From positions 1 through 41,630 of the forward strand of contig JAICUC010000002.1 in the NCBI GenBank assembly GCA_025936075.1: 41,630 nt of DNA, in the 5' to 3' direction. Under the pieces are notes generated by a model. The model searched no databases. It was given only the letters and a program-made list of their open reading frames with translations, and had not been told where the DNA came from. This document shows, piece after piece, positions 16,600-24,461 of this stretch (positions are counted from its first letter, which is position 1; each line of letters starts with the position of its first letter). Origin of the DNA: Nitrospira sp. Lineage in GTDB: Bacteria; Nitrospirota; Nitrospiria; Nitrospirales; Nitrospiraceae. The position numbers were made by a program, and so were the translations under genes.

Positions 16600-17604
16600 A
16601 TGGTGACCGATCCAGCAATGGTTGATATCGCCTCATCCTTTCAGCCACCGCTCCCACTTAGAAACGCTCATCTCATGACTCTCGTACCGCGTTACGTGCC
16701 TAGAAACACGTCCTTGGCGGGATTACCCCAGGAGTCGCGGTTCTTTGCCGTTGAGCCCCATGCACAGCTTCAGGGATTCTGTCATTGGCAAGACGATCGC
16801 AAGGCCTCTCCCACAGCGCTACTGGTCCACGGTCTTGAAGGTTGCAGTGAATCGCGATACATGCGCGGCATTGCCGCGAAGGCCTATCGCGCAGGCTTCA
16901 ACGTCATTCGCATGAATCAGCGTACATGCGGCGGAACCGAACATCTCTCTCCGACCCTTTATAACAGCGGTTTGAGCGGAGACTACCGCGCGATTCTCAA
17001 GGAACTCGCCCATCGAGACAGACTCGACCATATATGGTTGGTTGGGTATTCCATGGGAGGAAATCTCATCTTGAAAGCGGGCGGCGAACTTGGCCGGACC
17101 GAACCCGCGCTCGCGGGAATCGCGGCAGTATGCCCGAACATCAATCCGGCCATTTGTGCTCGTGCATTGGAAGAGCCTCGCAATTTCATCTACCATCGCC
17201 ACTTTCTGACGCGATTGAAAGCGAGGTTGCGGAGAAAGGCGGCCCTGTTGCCTGGGAAATGGGATCTTTCCCGACTCGACCGGGTCACCACGATCAGCGA
17301 ATTTGATGATCGCTACACCGCACATGACGGAGGCTATCGAGACGGTGCCGATTACTACGACCGGGCTGGCGCACGCCACGTGCTCGATGCCGTCGCGGTT
17401 CCTACACTCATCATTACGGCACAAGACGACCCGTTTATTCCCTACTCGATGTTTACCATACCGGCGATCCAGCGGCACCCTCAGATTCGCATGGTCGCGC
17501 CGCGCTTTGGCGGCCATTGCGGGTTTTTCAACCGGGGACGGAATGGAGAAGACCCGTACTGGGCGGAGAACCGAATCGTAGACTTTTTGCTGGGACGACT
17601 ATGA
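16600..17604 (+). CDS. YheT/EMB8-family alpha/beta hydrolase
   Basis: The 334-residue protein has the alpha/beta-hydrolase fold of the YheT (UPF0017) family. Seen are the N-terminal PPLPLRNAHLMTL, the oxyanion segment LLVHGLEGCSES, MNQRTCGGTE, the nucleophile elbow VGYSMGGN (Ser151), the acid region TAQDDPFIPY and the catalytic His in GGHCGFF. Members act on small esters or lipids, but the physiological substrate is unknown. There is no clear ribosome-binding site at 16600. It is convergent with pafA, whose 3' end lies 43 nt away. Confidence 0.87.
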   Translation: MVTDPAMVDIASSFQPPLPLRNAHLMTLVPRYVPRNTSLAGLPQESRFFAVEPHAQLQGFCHWQDDRKASPTALLVHGLEGCSESRYMRGIAAKAYRAGFNVIRMNQRTCGGTEHLSPTLYNSGLSGDYRAILKELAHRDRLDHIWLVGYSMGGNLILKAGGELGRTEPALAGIAAVCPNINPAICARALEEPRNFIYHRHFLTRLKARLRRKAALLPGKWDLSRLDRVTTISEFDDRYTAHDGGYRDGADYYDRAGARHVLDAVAVPTLIITAQDDPFIPYSMFTIPAIQRHPQIRMVAPRFGGHCGFFNRGRNGEDPYWAENRIVDFLLGRL

Positions 17605-17647
17605 CGGACGGTTCATCGAGCTTGCCTCCAGCATGAAAATTGAACAA

Positions 17648-19135
17648 CTAGACAATCACACTGTCGAGGTGTGTCCGCACATCTTCCAGATATGTTTTAA
17701 ACGGGTCCGGCATAGGAAACGGGGCATGACCGCGCACTTGGAAGATCGACCAATTGATGACATAGGGAGGGAACAAGCCATCAGGCGTTGGAGACGGATC
17801 CGCCACTGATGCGTGCCGCTCATGCAAGAGATGTCTGACCAATTCACTGCGGCCGTACGCACGCGTGTTTTTCGGCGCCGTTTCCATCGCGAGGTGAATG
17901 AGGAAGTCTGTCGTCACACGAGGGACACGCCCCTCTTCCAATAATCCGTAATACAGTCCCTTCGAGGGATTCAGATTGTGATATTCCAAATCCAAACTTT
18001 TCAGCATGGGATCAGTCCAGTCGGCATGCTCCGCTTCTCGAAAGCATTCCAGCAGCCACAACTTGGACGCCCAGTCAACACGCCCAACAAGCTTTTGATA
18101 ATCGCCGCGTAAATCATGCAGCACCGACGCCCATTGGGTAAGGACCCAATCGGTTTCTTCATCCTGTCCCTTGCAATGCTGAACGGCACAGTCAAGAAAC
18201 CGTTCTTGAATATCCACAGCCGACATCGTCTTGTGAGACTGCAACTGGATCAGCCAGCGCCGTTCTTGATCCTGGGAAATCTCTTGGAGCGCTTCCACCG
18301 GTTCGTCGATTTCCAAATCCTGAGGCGCATGTCCTTCCTCAATGAGTTGCAGCACCAGCCCCGTCGTGCCGAGCTTCAATGCCGTCGCATATTCGGTCAT
18401 GTTGGAATCGCCCAGCAACAGATGAATCCTTCGGTATTGATTGGGATCGGCCAACGGCTCATCCCTCGTGTTTACGATCGCCCGATTGTGCTGCACCCAT
18501 TCGAAAAAATCGTTCACGATATAGTCGGCACGTTGGGAGATTTGAAAGGGCGGCTCCGATACATGATGGGCACCGAGAGCGGAACGCGGAATGAGTAACC
18601 GATCCGTCTGAATCCATGCATCCTGTAGGGCGGCGGAACCGACACGCCCCGAGCCGGTAAAAATCTGCCTGGTCACAAGAAAAGTCACGAGCGGAGCCAG
18701 CCCGCGCCTCGAAAAAGGAAACCGCCGAGAGACCAGATAGTTCTCATGCGAGCCGAAGGTCGCATCGGTTTCATGATCGATGTTGTTCTTGATCAAGGAC
18801 ACCTGTTCTGAAAAACCGAGTTCCTCGAGGGTTTGCTGCAGCAACAGGTCTCCGGCACGGTCCGACGCCACCACATCCGTGAGCGAATGGCATTCCGGCG
18901 AGGCATATTCTAAATGCCCCATATCAAGGTAGATACGCCCCGCATTGGTGAGGAATCCCCCATTGCCGGGAGGCTCATCATGCCCGCGATGGTGCAGATC
19001 CAGCACACCTCGCCGCTGGACCTGGAAGAGATGGTCACGGATCTTATGGGCAAACCATGTCGGAGAATGGTTCGGCCGGTCCTCGTGGATCAAGAGTCCG
19101 TATTCAGTCTCCAAACCAAAGATACGATTCAACAT
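17648..19135 (-). CDS. pafA: Pup/UBact ligase PafA
   Basis: PafA uses ATP to activate the C-terminal Glu of Pup and join it to a substrate lysine. The 495-residue protein has the glutamine-synthetase-like fold. The start reads RIFGLETEYGLL (nucleotide site), IYLDMGHLEYASPEC carries the catalytic Asp, and KNNIDHETDATFGSHENYL, TGSGRVG and NTRDEPLADPNQYRRIH follow. It lacks the insertion (Dop loop) present in the paralogue at 21028-22554, which is why I call this one the ligase. It begins 4 nt after the prcA stop with no good ribosome-binding site, suggesting coupling. It is the last gene of the proteasome operon. Confidence 0.9.
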   Translation of the reverse strand: MLNRIFGLETEYGLLIHEDRPNHSPTWFAHKIRDHLFQVQRRGVLDLHHRGHDEPPGNGGFLTNAGRIYLDMGHLEYASPECHSLTDVVASDRAGDLLLQQTLEELGFSEQVSLIKNNIDHETDATFGSHENYLVSRRFPFSRRGLAPLVTFLVTRQIFTGSGRVGSAALQDAWIQTDRLLIPRSALGAHHVSEPPFQISQRADYIVNDFFEWVQHNRAIVNTRDEPLADPNQYRRIHLLLGDSNMTEYATALKLGTTGLVLQLIEEGHAPQDLEIDEPVEALQEISQDQERRWLIQLQSHKTMSAVDIQERFLDCAVQHCKGQDEETDWVLTQWASVLHDLRGDYQKLVGRVDWASKLWLLECFREAEHADWTDPMLKSLDLEYHNLNPSKGLYYGLLEEGRVPRVTTDFLIHLAMETAPKNTRAYGRSELVRHLLHERHASVADPSPTPDGLFPPYVINWSIFQVRGHAPFPMPDPFKTYLEDVRTHLDSVIV

Positions 19136-19139
19136 GAGA

Positions 19140-19949
19140 TTACGCGAGTGATGGGCTCAGATCCGTCGGAAGCATCGTTCGCAACTCATCGGCCTTCAGC
19201 GCTCGATATTTGGAGGGGCCTTGCACGTGACGATCAAGCAAAGCGCATTCGATTGTCTTTTCGGCAATGCACCGACGCAGATGCGTATAGAGGGCCTCCG
19301 CATCAATCACCTGCTGATCAGGGACGGTCCTTGCTTCGTCATGGCCTTGGCCATCCTCCAGTGCTGATCGTTGCGCTCGATCACCGACCGCCCACGAACG
19401 AACCGCCACATCCACAGCGTCCTTCAGGGACACAATGGACTGTTGTCGGAGATACCCCATCATTTTTTCCTCGACCGCCGAGGTAGCGGCAAGCACCGCA
19501 TACCGACTCTTTTCCTCGAATGTCCCATCATAGTTGATCGTCAAGAAACCGTCTTTCCCGGATTTCTTGCCCAACTCTGCCAGCAAAATTTTCACGATGA
19601 AGGGAGCTTTGAATACCTCTTCGAACGCTTGTTTGATGGCGGGTGTGATGCCGTACTTCACCAGACGGCTCCCCGTCACATCTGATACGGAGCGATTAAA
19701 TCCTTCGACGTGCGCCATTTCCAGCAAATTGAAGCGTAGCTTCTCGAGGTCAGCCGGATGTCCCATGCCTCCCAGGGCTAAACGATCATAAATCTCATAT
19801 AGTTTGGGGGTGCCTTTGCTCATGGTCATGAGCAGAATGCCGCGCTCATACGCGACCCCGACGACAGGGGTCCCCTCTTTCAGTTGATCGTCGAGATATT
19901 GCCGGCGATTTCCGACTGCTTCCACCCACCGATACGGCTCTTCATACAT
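19140..19949 (-). CDS. prcA: Proteasome alpha subunit PrcA
   Basis: The alpha subunits form the outer gated rings of the 20S core and dock the ATPase. The 269-residue protein starts MYEEPYRWVEAVGNRR, followed by the strand VVGVAYERGILLMT. KLYEIYDRLALGGMGHPADLE is the helix region characteristic of proteasome subunits, and RSVSDVTGSRLVKY follows. It has no catalytic N-terminal Thr, as expected. A C-terminal tail of roughly 60 residues after the core fold is not obviously conserved. It lies 11 nt after prcB. Confidence 0.9.
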   Translation of the reverse strand: MYEEPYRWVEAVGNRRQYLDDQLKEGTPVVGVAYERGILLMTMSKGTPKLYEIYDRLALGGMGHPADLEKLRFNLLEMAHVEGFNRSVSDVTGSRLVKYGITPAIKQAFEEVFKAPFIVKILLAELGKKSGKDGFLTINYDGTFEEKSRYAVLAATSAVEEKMMGYLRQQSIVSLKDAVDVAVRSWAVGDRAQRSALEDGQGHDEARTVPDQQVIDAEALYTHLRRCIAEKTIECALLDRHVQGPSKYRALKADELRTMLPTDLSPSLA

Positions 19950-19960
19950 AGCTAACGACC

Positions 19961-20728
19961 TTACGTGCTTCTGGAAACTCTTGATTCAAATAATGAACGA
20001 AGCTGAAGATCAGGCATCATCCTGACACCGCTGCCCGTGATGAACTTAATGATCGGATAGAGACCGGCCTCGCGGTTGACTCCTCCGGTCGCGCTGTCGA
20101 ATTCTGCGGCACTCGTCAACAGACGCAATGCTTGAACGGTTGCTTGCTCTTCGGGCATCGCGTTCAGCGGCTGTTCACCCCATGTATTCAAGTAATGAAG
20201 AATTCCACGAATAGTCGATGAACCGGACCCGGATACCGCATATTCCACTCCTTCGAACTCAGCGCCGAGAATATCGTAAAAGTAGATTTTTGCCGCTTCT
20301 TGCCCGGCATCGTAACCGGCAAAGATCGGGGCAACGGCTCCAGTCCCCGCTAAAGCGGCCGCGACATTCTCCTTCAGCAATTTGGACAGAGCGCGGAGTT
20401 TTCCCTCAAAACTGAGTTCCTGGAGTTGTGTCCGCCGATAATACTTGAAAGAATGTTCAAGGATGCGCGCCATTTCATATGCGGTTGCCGGCACTCCGGC
20501 GATCGCCATGACACTATACCGGTCGATCTCCAATACCTTGTCAGTGCGGTCGTACATCACCATATTTCCGGCTGTCGCGCGCCGATCGCCCGCAACCAGC
20601 ACGCCGTCGCGATACTTAAAAGCAAGGATTGTTGTGGCAATCGTCAGTTCCTGCCCTGTCCCGGCCTGTCCCGACGATCCAAGCACGTATCCTTGTTCTT
20701 TCAAGAGTTGATAGAAATCGCCTTGCAT
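19961..20728 (-). CDS. prcB: Proteasome beta subunit PrcB (catalytic)
   Basis: PrcB is the threonine protease of the 20S core. After a propeptide of 31 residues, self-cleavage would expose Thr32 in TIATTILAFKYRDG as the nucleophile. The conserved AGDRRATAGN and a Lys in DRTDKVLEID follow. I place the start at the ATG at 20728 (255 residues, MQGDFYQLL) because GAGGAG (20743-20738) lies 9 nt upstream. An ATG at 20734 is only 3 nt from it, and starts near 20794 would put a strong inverted repeat inside the gene. The order beta before alpha matches actinobacterial loci. Confidence 0.92.
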   Translation of the reverse strand: MQGDFYQLLKEQGYVLGSSGQAGTGQELTIATTILAFKYRDGVLVAGDRRATAGNMVMYDRTDKVLEIDRYSVMAIAGVPATAYEMARILEHSFKYYRRTQLQELSFEGKLRALSKLLKENVAAALAGTGAVAPIFAGYDAGQEAAKIYFYDILGAEFEGVEYAVSGSGSSTIRGILHYLNTWGEQPLNAMPEEQATVQALRLLTSAAEFDSATGGVNREAGLYPIIKFITGSGVRMMPDLQLRSLFESRVSRST

Positions 20729-20737
20729 ACCCATCTG

Positions 20738-20828
20738 CTCCTCAGTGCTGAGTGAAAAGTGCTGCGTGCCTGAGTCTGACCGGAACAGCATCACTCTGAG
20801 TCTGCTCTCCGCTCAGCACTCAGCACTG
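20738..20828 (-). promoter_or_regulatory. Inverted repeat abutting the prcB ribosome-binding site
   Basis: CACTCAGCACTG (20817-20828) and CAGTGCTGAGTG (20743-20754) are exact reverse complements, giving a 12-bp stem with a 62-nt loop. On the mRNA the 3' arm ends exactly where the GAGGAG ribosome-binding site of prcB (20743-20738) begins, overlapping it by one base. It lies between pup and prcB and could set their relative translation or stability. Confidence 0.65.
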
Positions 20829-20836
20829 CTTCACCA

Positions 20837-21031
20837 CTACTCACCGGTCCTCTGCCGATACCGCTCTGCCTGTTTTGGATCGACCTTGCGCATCCGTTTC
20901 ATGAGACTATCCTTCTCCGGTGATTCTGTCTCCGGACGACGCGGCCCGCCGCCTTCTTCGAGTGGGCGGGGCGACTTCGGCATGGGATCGACTGGTCCTT
21001 CTCGCCGTTCCGGTATTGTGATGTGGTTCAT
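20837..21031 (-). CDS. pup: Prokaryotic ubiquitin-like modifier Pup/UBact
   Basis: A 64-residue, highly charged, probably disordered protein placed between dop and prcB, exactly where pup lies in actinobacteria. The N-terminal half is Pro/Gly/Glu-rich. The C-terminal half KDSLMKRMRKVDPKQAERYR is helical and basic and is the probable ATPase-binding part. It ends Arg-Thr-Gly-Glu, so the terminal Glu needed for isopeptide formation is encoded directly and Gly-Gly is replaced by Thr-Gly. This form, described as UBact in Nitrospirae and some other Gram-negative phyla, differs from mycobacterial Pup ending in Gln. The ATG overlaps the dop stop as ATGA. Confidence 0.9.
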   Translation of the reverse strand: MNHITIPERREGPVDPMPKSPRPLEEGGGPRRPETESPEKDSLMKRMRKVDPKQAERYRQRTGE

Positions 21032-22554
21032 ATCTGTGCTTCCTTTCTGGTGCTCCAGGCTGCCAGTGCATCAGCCGGTGAATGGGCTCGCTGGAAGACA
21101 TCCATGCATCGTCGGACTTCCCGCGGATCAAAGAGATCTGCCATGTCCAATGTTCGGGACCGAAACCTACCGGAAAACCGGACCTGTTCCCATTGCATCG
21201 ACTGAATCTGATCAGAAAACCGCTGCACGCAGAGTCCGCGCAGTCCTCCACGGGTATCGCTCGGACCGTTCCGAATCGCCCCTTCGATCTCCTCATCGGT
21301 CGTCATCCGCCAAGTTTTTCCTTCCGCTTCTAATCCGAAGTACAACCCCTGCGCCGGACTCACATTGTGATACTCCAAGTCCAAGCTGGCCAACCAAGGA
21401 TCGTCCCAACCGATCCGCTCTTCCCGCATGAATGTCTCAAGCAACCACTGTTTTGTGATCCAATCGAGCTTCCCGATCAATTGTAAACGGTCTTGCGCTA
21501 ACAGATGTAAGGTCTCACCCCATTCCGCCAACAGCCACTCCGACTCCTCATCGTATCCGGCCAGCTCGCGATGTGCAGCCTCGCAGTAATACTCTTGAAG
21601 CTCCAAAGCAGAAAGCCTCCGTCCGTCTTGGAGGCGAACGACTGCTTTCAGGTCCGGATCGCGCGATAACTGTTTCACCGCAGCTACCGGCTGATCCAGC
21701 TCGATGTTAGCTATAGCCCCTCGCTCGATGAGGTCGAGCACGAGCCTGGTCGTCCCGACCTTCAACGCCGTCGCATACTCGCACATGTTGGCATCGCCGA
21801 GGATGAGATGGAGTCGGCGATATTTTCGGCGGTCGGCATGGGGCTCGTCCCTGGTATTGAGAATCGGCCGGTTGTGCATCGTATCGACGCCCAACTCCGC
21901 TTCCATAAAATCAGCGCGCTGCGAGAGCTGATACTGTCCTGGAACGTAACCGGACTCCTGTGCTTCAGTCCCGACCTTTCCCGCGCCCGCGATCACTTGT
22001 CGGCTCACTAAAAACGGCACCAAGCCTGCGACGAGAGCCGGAAAGGGAACGGCCCGCGAGACGAGATAATTATCGTGACATCCATAACTGTGGCCATGGA
22101 AATCCGTGTTGTTCTTATACAGTCGGACGTGATGTCCTCCGAGCGTGTGATTGCGTCGCTGGGCAGCTCGCAGAAGAATACGCTCTCCCGCGCGATCTTG
22201 GGCAAGAAGATCTCTGATCGTCCGGCACTCCGGCGTCGAATACTCCGGATGCGTATGGTCGTTGTAGAATCGCGCGCCGTTCGGCAACACCAAATCGCTT
22301 TTCATTTCATGGAACGAAAAGGGACGATGGGCATCCACCTTCGCAAACTCATCCTCTTCCCTATCCTGCTGCAAACCAGAGACGCGAAAGCCACGAGCAT
22401 CCTCATGCGGGTCCTCACCGGCATAATCCCAACGCCGCTCGAAGGAAGCGACGAGATATGCCCGCACCAATTCCATCGATTCCACGACCGGATCCATATC
22501 CGATACGTCATCCCTTGTAATCCCGTACTCGGTTTCAATGCCGAAAAGACGCAT
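21028..22554 (-). CDS. dop: Depupylase/deamidase Dop
   Basis: Dop removes Pup from conjugates and, where Pup ends in Gln, deamidates it. The 508-residue protein starts MRLFGIETEYGI. It then has WDYAGEDPHEDARGF and an inserted loop rich in Asp and Glu (about residues 70-90) that distinguishes Dop from PafA. FYNDHTHPEYSTPEC carries the catalytic Asp, and KNNTDFHGHSYGCHDNYL and NTRDEPHADRRKYRRLH follow. I use the ATG at 22554 because it fits the family start, although the AAAGG site is close to it. An upstream TTG at 22599 is unlikely. Since the local Pup already ends in Glu, only depupylation is needed. Confidence 0.9.
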   Translation of the reverse strand: MRLFGIETEYGITRDDVSDMDPVVESMELVRAYLVASFERRWDYAGEDPHEDARGFRVSGLQQDREEDEFAKVDAHRPFSFHEMKSDLVLPNGARFYNDHTHPEYSTPECRTIRDLLAQDRAGERILLRAAQRRNHTLGGHHVRLYKNNTDFHGHSYGCHDNYLVSRAVPFPALVAGLVPFLVSRQVIAGAGKVGTEAQESGYVPGQYQLSQRADFMEAELGVDTMHNRPILNTRDEPHADRRKYRRLHLILGDANMCEYATALKVGTTRLVLDLIERGAIANIELDQPVAAVKQLSRDPDLKAVVRLQDGRRLSALELQEYYCEAAHRELAGYDEESEWLLAEWGETLHLLAQDRLQLIGKLDWITKQWLLETFMREERIGWDDPWLASLDLEYHNVSPAQGLYFGLEAEGKTWRMTTDEEIEGAIRNGPSDTRGGLRGLCVQRFSDQIQSMQWEQVRFSGRFRSRTLDMADLFDPREVRRCMDVFQRAHSPADALAAWSTRKEAQI

Positions 22555-22585
22555 AATCCTTTGGATGTCCAGATGTGAGGCAACG

Positions 22586-22624
22586 GGTGCAACGGGCAAA
22601 CATCCCGTCCCTCAACCTTGCACC
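22586..22624 (-). promoter_or_regulatory. Hairpin in the ARC-dop gap
   Basis: In the 92-nt gap, GGTGCAA (22586-22592) pairs with TTGCACC (22618-22624) and ACGGG (22592-22596) with CCCGT (22604-22608). No U-tract follows, so a terminator is unlikely. It may be an mRNA processing or stability element. Confidence 0.4.
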
Positions 22625-22646
22625 TTGATTTCTCCCATTTTCCGTT

Positions 22647-24383
22647 TCAGATGATGTGATTCACGAGGCGTTCTTCTGTCTGGCGTCCCCGCCGGAATGA
22701 GGAAATCCCAACGACCTGTTCGGGATGATGATCCAGCAGCTTCAGCCACTCCTCTGCCGCATCATCCGGCGGCAACATTTCACCCTCTCGAAATTCCTCT
22801 GAGACGGAATCGAGTAGATCCTTGGCCTGTAATCCCGACTGTTGCCCCGATTGAACCGTACGATCGATCGCCTTTTCCTTGGCACGTTGAATAATCGAGG
22901 CCAAGATGGCTCCGCTCACCAAATCGCCTCGATACAGCACTTTGTTTTGCCCGCTCCTGAGCCGGATCGACAGAAGCCGATTGTCGTCCGTTCGGCGGAA
23001 GATCGACTCAATGAGGTCTTCGACGAGCGAGGTCACTGCCTGCATCTGCTCACCGCCCCGTTCCTTCACCAGCAGCGGATCCAGCGGCAGATCCACGGTC
23101 AAATACACTTTCAGAATCTCGGCTGCGGCGTCCTTGTTCGGTCGACTGACTTTGATCTTCCGATCGATGCGGCCTGGACGCAGCACCGCCGGATCGATCA
23201 AGTCGGGCCGATTGGAAGCTAAAATAATGACGACGTCACGTAGCGATTCGATTCCATCCATTTCACTGCAAAACATCGGCACGAGCGTATTTGAGATATT
23301 GAAGGAACGCATGGCACGTCGCGTTCCCAAAATCGACTCCGCTTCGTCGATGAAGATAAACGGTAAGGCGCCGTCCTTGCGCCTCGCCCGGGCCTGTTCG
23401 AAGAGATCCCGGACCATCCGCTCCGATTCCCCCAGCCACATGTTGAGAATTTCTGGTCCTTTCACATGCAGAAATGCTCCGCTTGTCACCGGCGGACGCT
23501 TGTCGCGATCGGATCTGTGCTCTTGTTTGGATTCGCCGACCAACCTGGCCAAACTACCGGCTGCCGCTTGGCCGATGAGTGTCTTCCCGCATCCGGGTGG
23601 ACCATAGAGAAGAAAGCCCTTCGGTTGTGAAAACTTGAACCGTTCGAACGTCTCTGCGTGCAACAGCGGATACTCGATCGCCTTTCGGATACCGGCGATC
23701 GCCTCGTTCTGTCCACCGATCTGCTCCCATGTGATCTTGGGCGGGACATCAAGGACATGACGATGTGTCTTGCGATCCGTGAGCTTCTCGATCGCCACTC
23801 GATAGCTTGGATCGATGCGAATTTCATCGCCCGCCTTGAGCTCCACGCCGACAAGATCCGTCGATCTCTGCAAGATCAACGATTGTCGCCCCATCTCCTG
23901 TTCAAACCGCAATCGCCCATCAGGCATGGCCTCGGCCAGTTTCAAGATAGGACCGTTACGATCGTACCCGATCGTTTTAATCACGGCGTAGGCTTCGTTG
24001 ACCAGGATCTGCGTTCCGACCTTAAGATCCGTACCGGAGACGCGGGGGTCCACGTTGGCATAATACTCGGCTCCGCCGACGACGATACGGGCGAGTCCCT
24101 CACCGGGAACATCAAGTAAGGTCCCGATACGATTGGCCGGTGCCGTCAGTTTGACGACGACCTCGCTCACTTTCTTGAATTCCAGTTCACGTTGTTGATG
24201 GGCGGCTTGAGACAATGTCACCGCATGACGCAGCTTATACAGCAGCTTCTGCCGAGCATCCCCCTCGGGAAATGAGGCCAGGCATTGTTCAATCAATTCG
24301 AGCGGATCGGTCCCGGTCTTCAGTGACGGCTCGTCGCTCCGATCGTTGGGTTCATTCTGTTCAGAAACTCTGCGATCACTCAT
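22647..24383 (-). CDS. mpa: Proteasomal AAA ATPase ARC/Mpa
   Basis: A hexameric unfoldase that binds Pup and feeds substrates into the 20S core. The 578-residue protein has an N-terminal coiled coil (about 25-80), two OB domains (about 85-205) and an AAA domain. Walker A GPPGCGKT is at 261-268, Walker B FIFIDEAES at 342-350, and the arginine-finger region contains RPGRIDRKI. The post-AAA part (VLYRGDLVSGAILASIIQRAK) matches Mpa. The C-terminus ends Val-Asn-His-Ile-Ile and lacks the hydrophobic-Tyr-X motif (Gln-Tyr-Leu in mycobacteria) that docks into the alpha ring. The ATG at 24383 has AAGGA 7 nt upstream. Confidence 0.92.
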   Translation of the reverse strand: MSDRRVSEQNEPNDRSDEPSLKTGTDPLELIEQCLASFPEGDARQKLLYKLRHAVTLSQAAHQQRELEFKKVSEVVVKLTAPANRIGTLLDVPGEGLARIVVGGAEYYANVDPRVSGTDLKVGTQILVNEAYAVIKTIGYDRNGPILKLAEAMPDGRLRFEQEMGRQSLILQRSTDLVGVELKAGDEIRIDPSYRVAIEKLTDRKTHRHVLDVPPKITWEQIGGQNEAIAGIRKAIEYPLLHAETFERFKFSQPKGFLLYGPPGCGKTLIGQAAAGSLARLVGESKQEHRSDRDKRPPVTSGAFLHVKGPEILNMWLGESERMVRDLFEQARARRKDGALPFIFIDEAESILGTRRAMRSFNISNTLVPMFCSEMDGIESLRDVVIILASNRPDLIDPAVLRPGRIDRKIKVSRPNKDAAAEILKVYLTVDLPLDPLLVKERGGEQMQAVTSLVEDLIESIFRRTDDNRLLSIRLRSGQNKVLYRGDLVSGAILASIIQRAKEKAIDRTVQSGQQSGLQAKDLLDSVSEEFREGEMLPPDDAAEEWLKLLDHHPEQVVGISSFRRGRQTEERLVNHII

Positions 24384-24461
24384 AATTGGTCCTTCACGAC
24401 GCGTGACCACATGATCCTAACACACGCGCGTCTTGCAATGCTTTCACACGACCGACACGGA

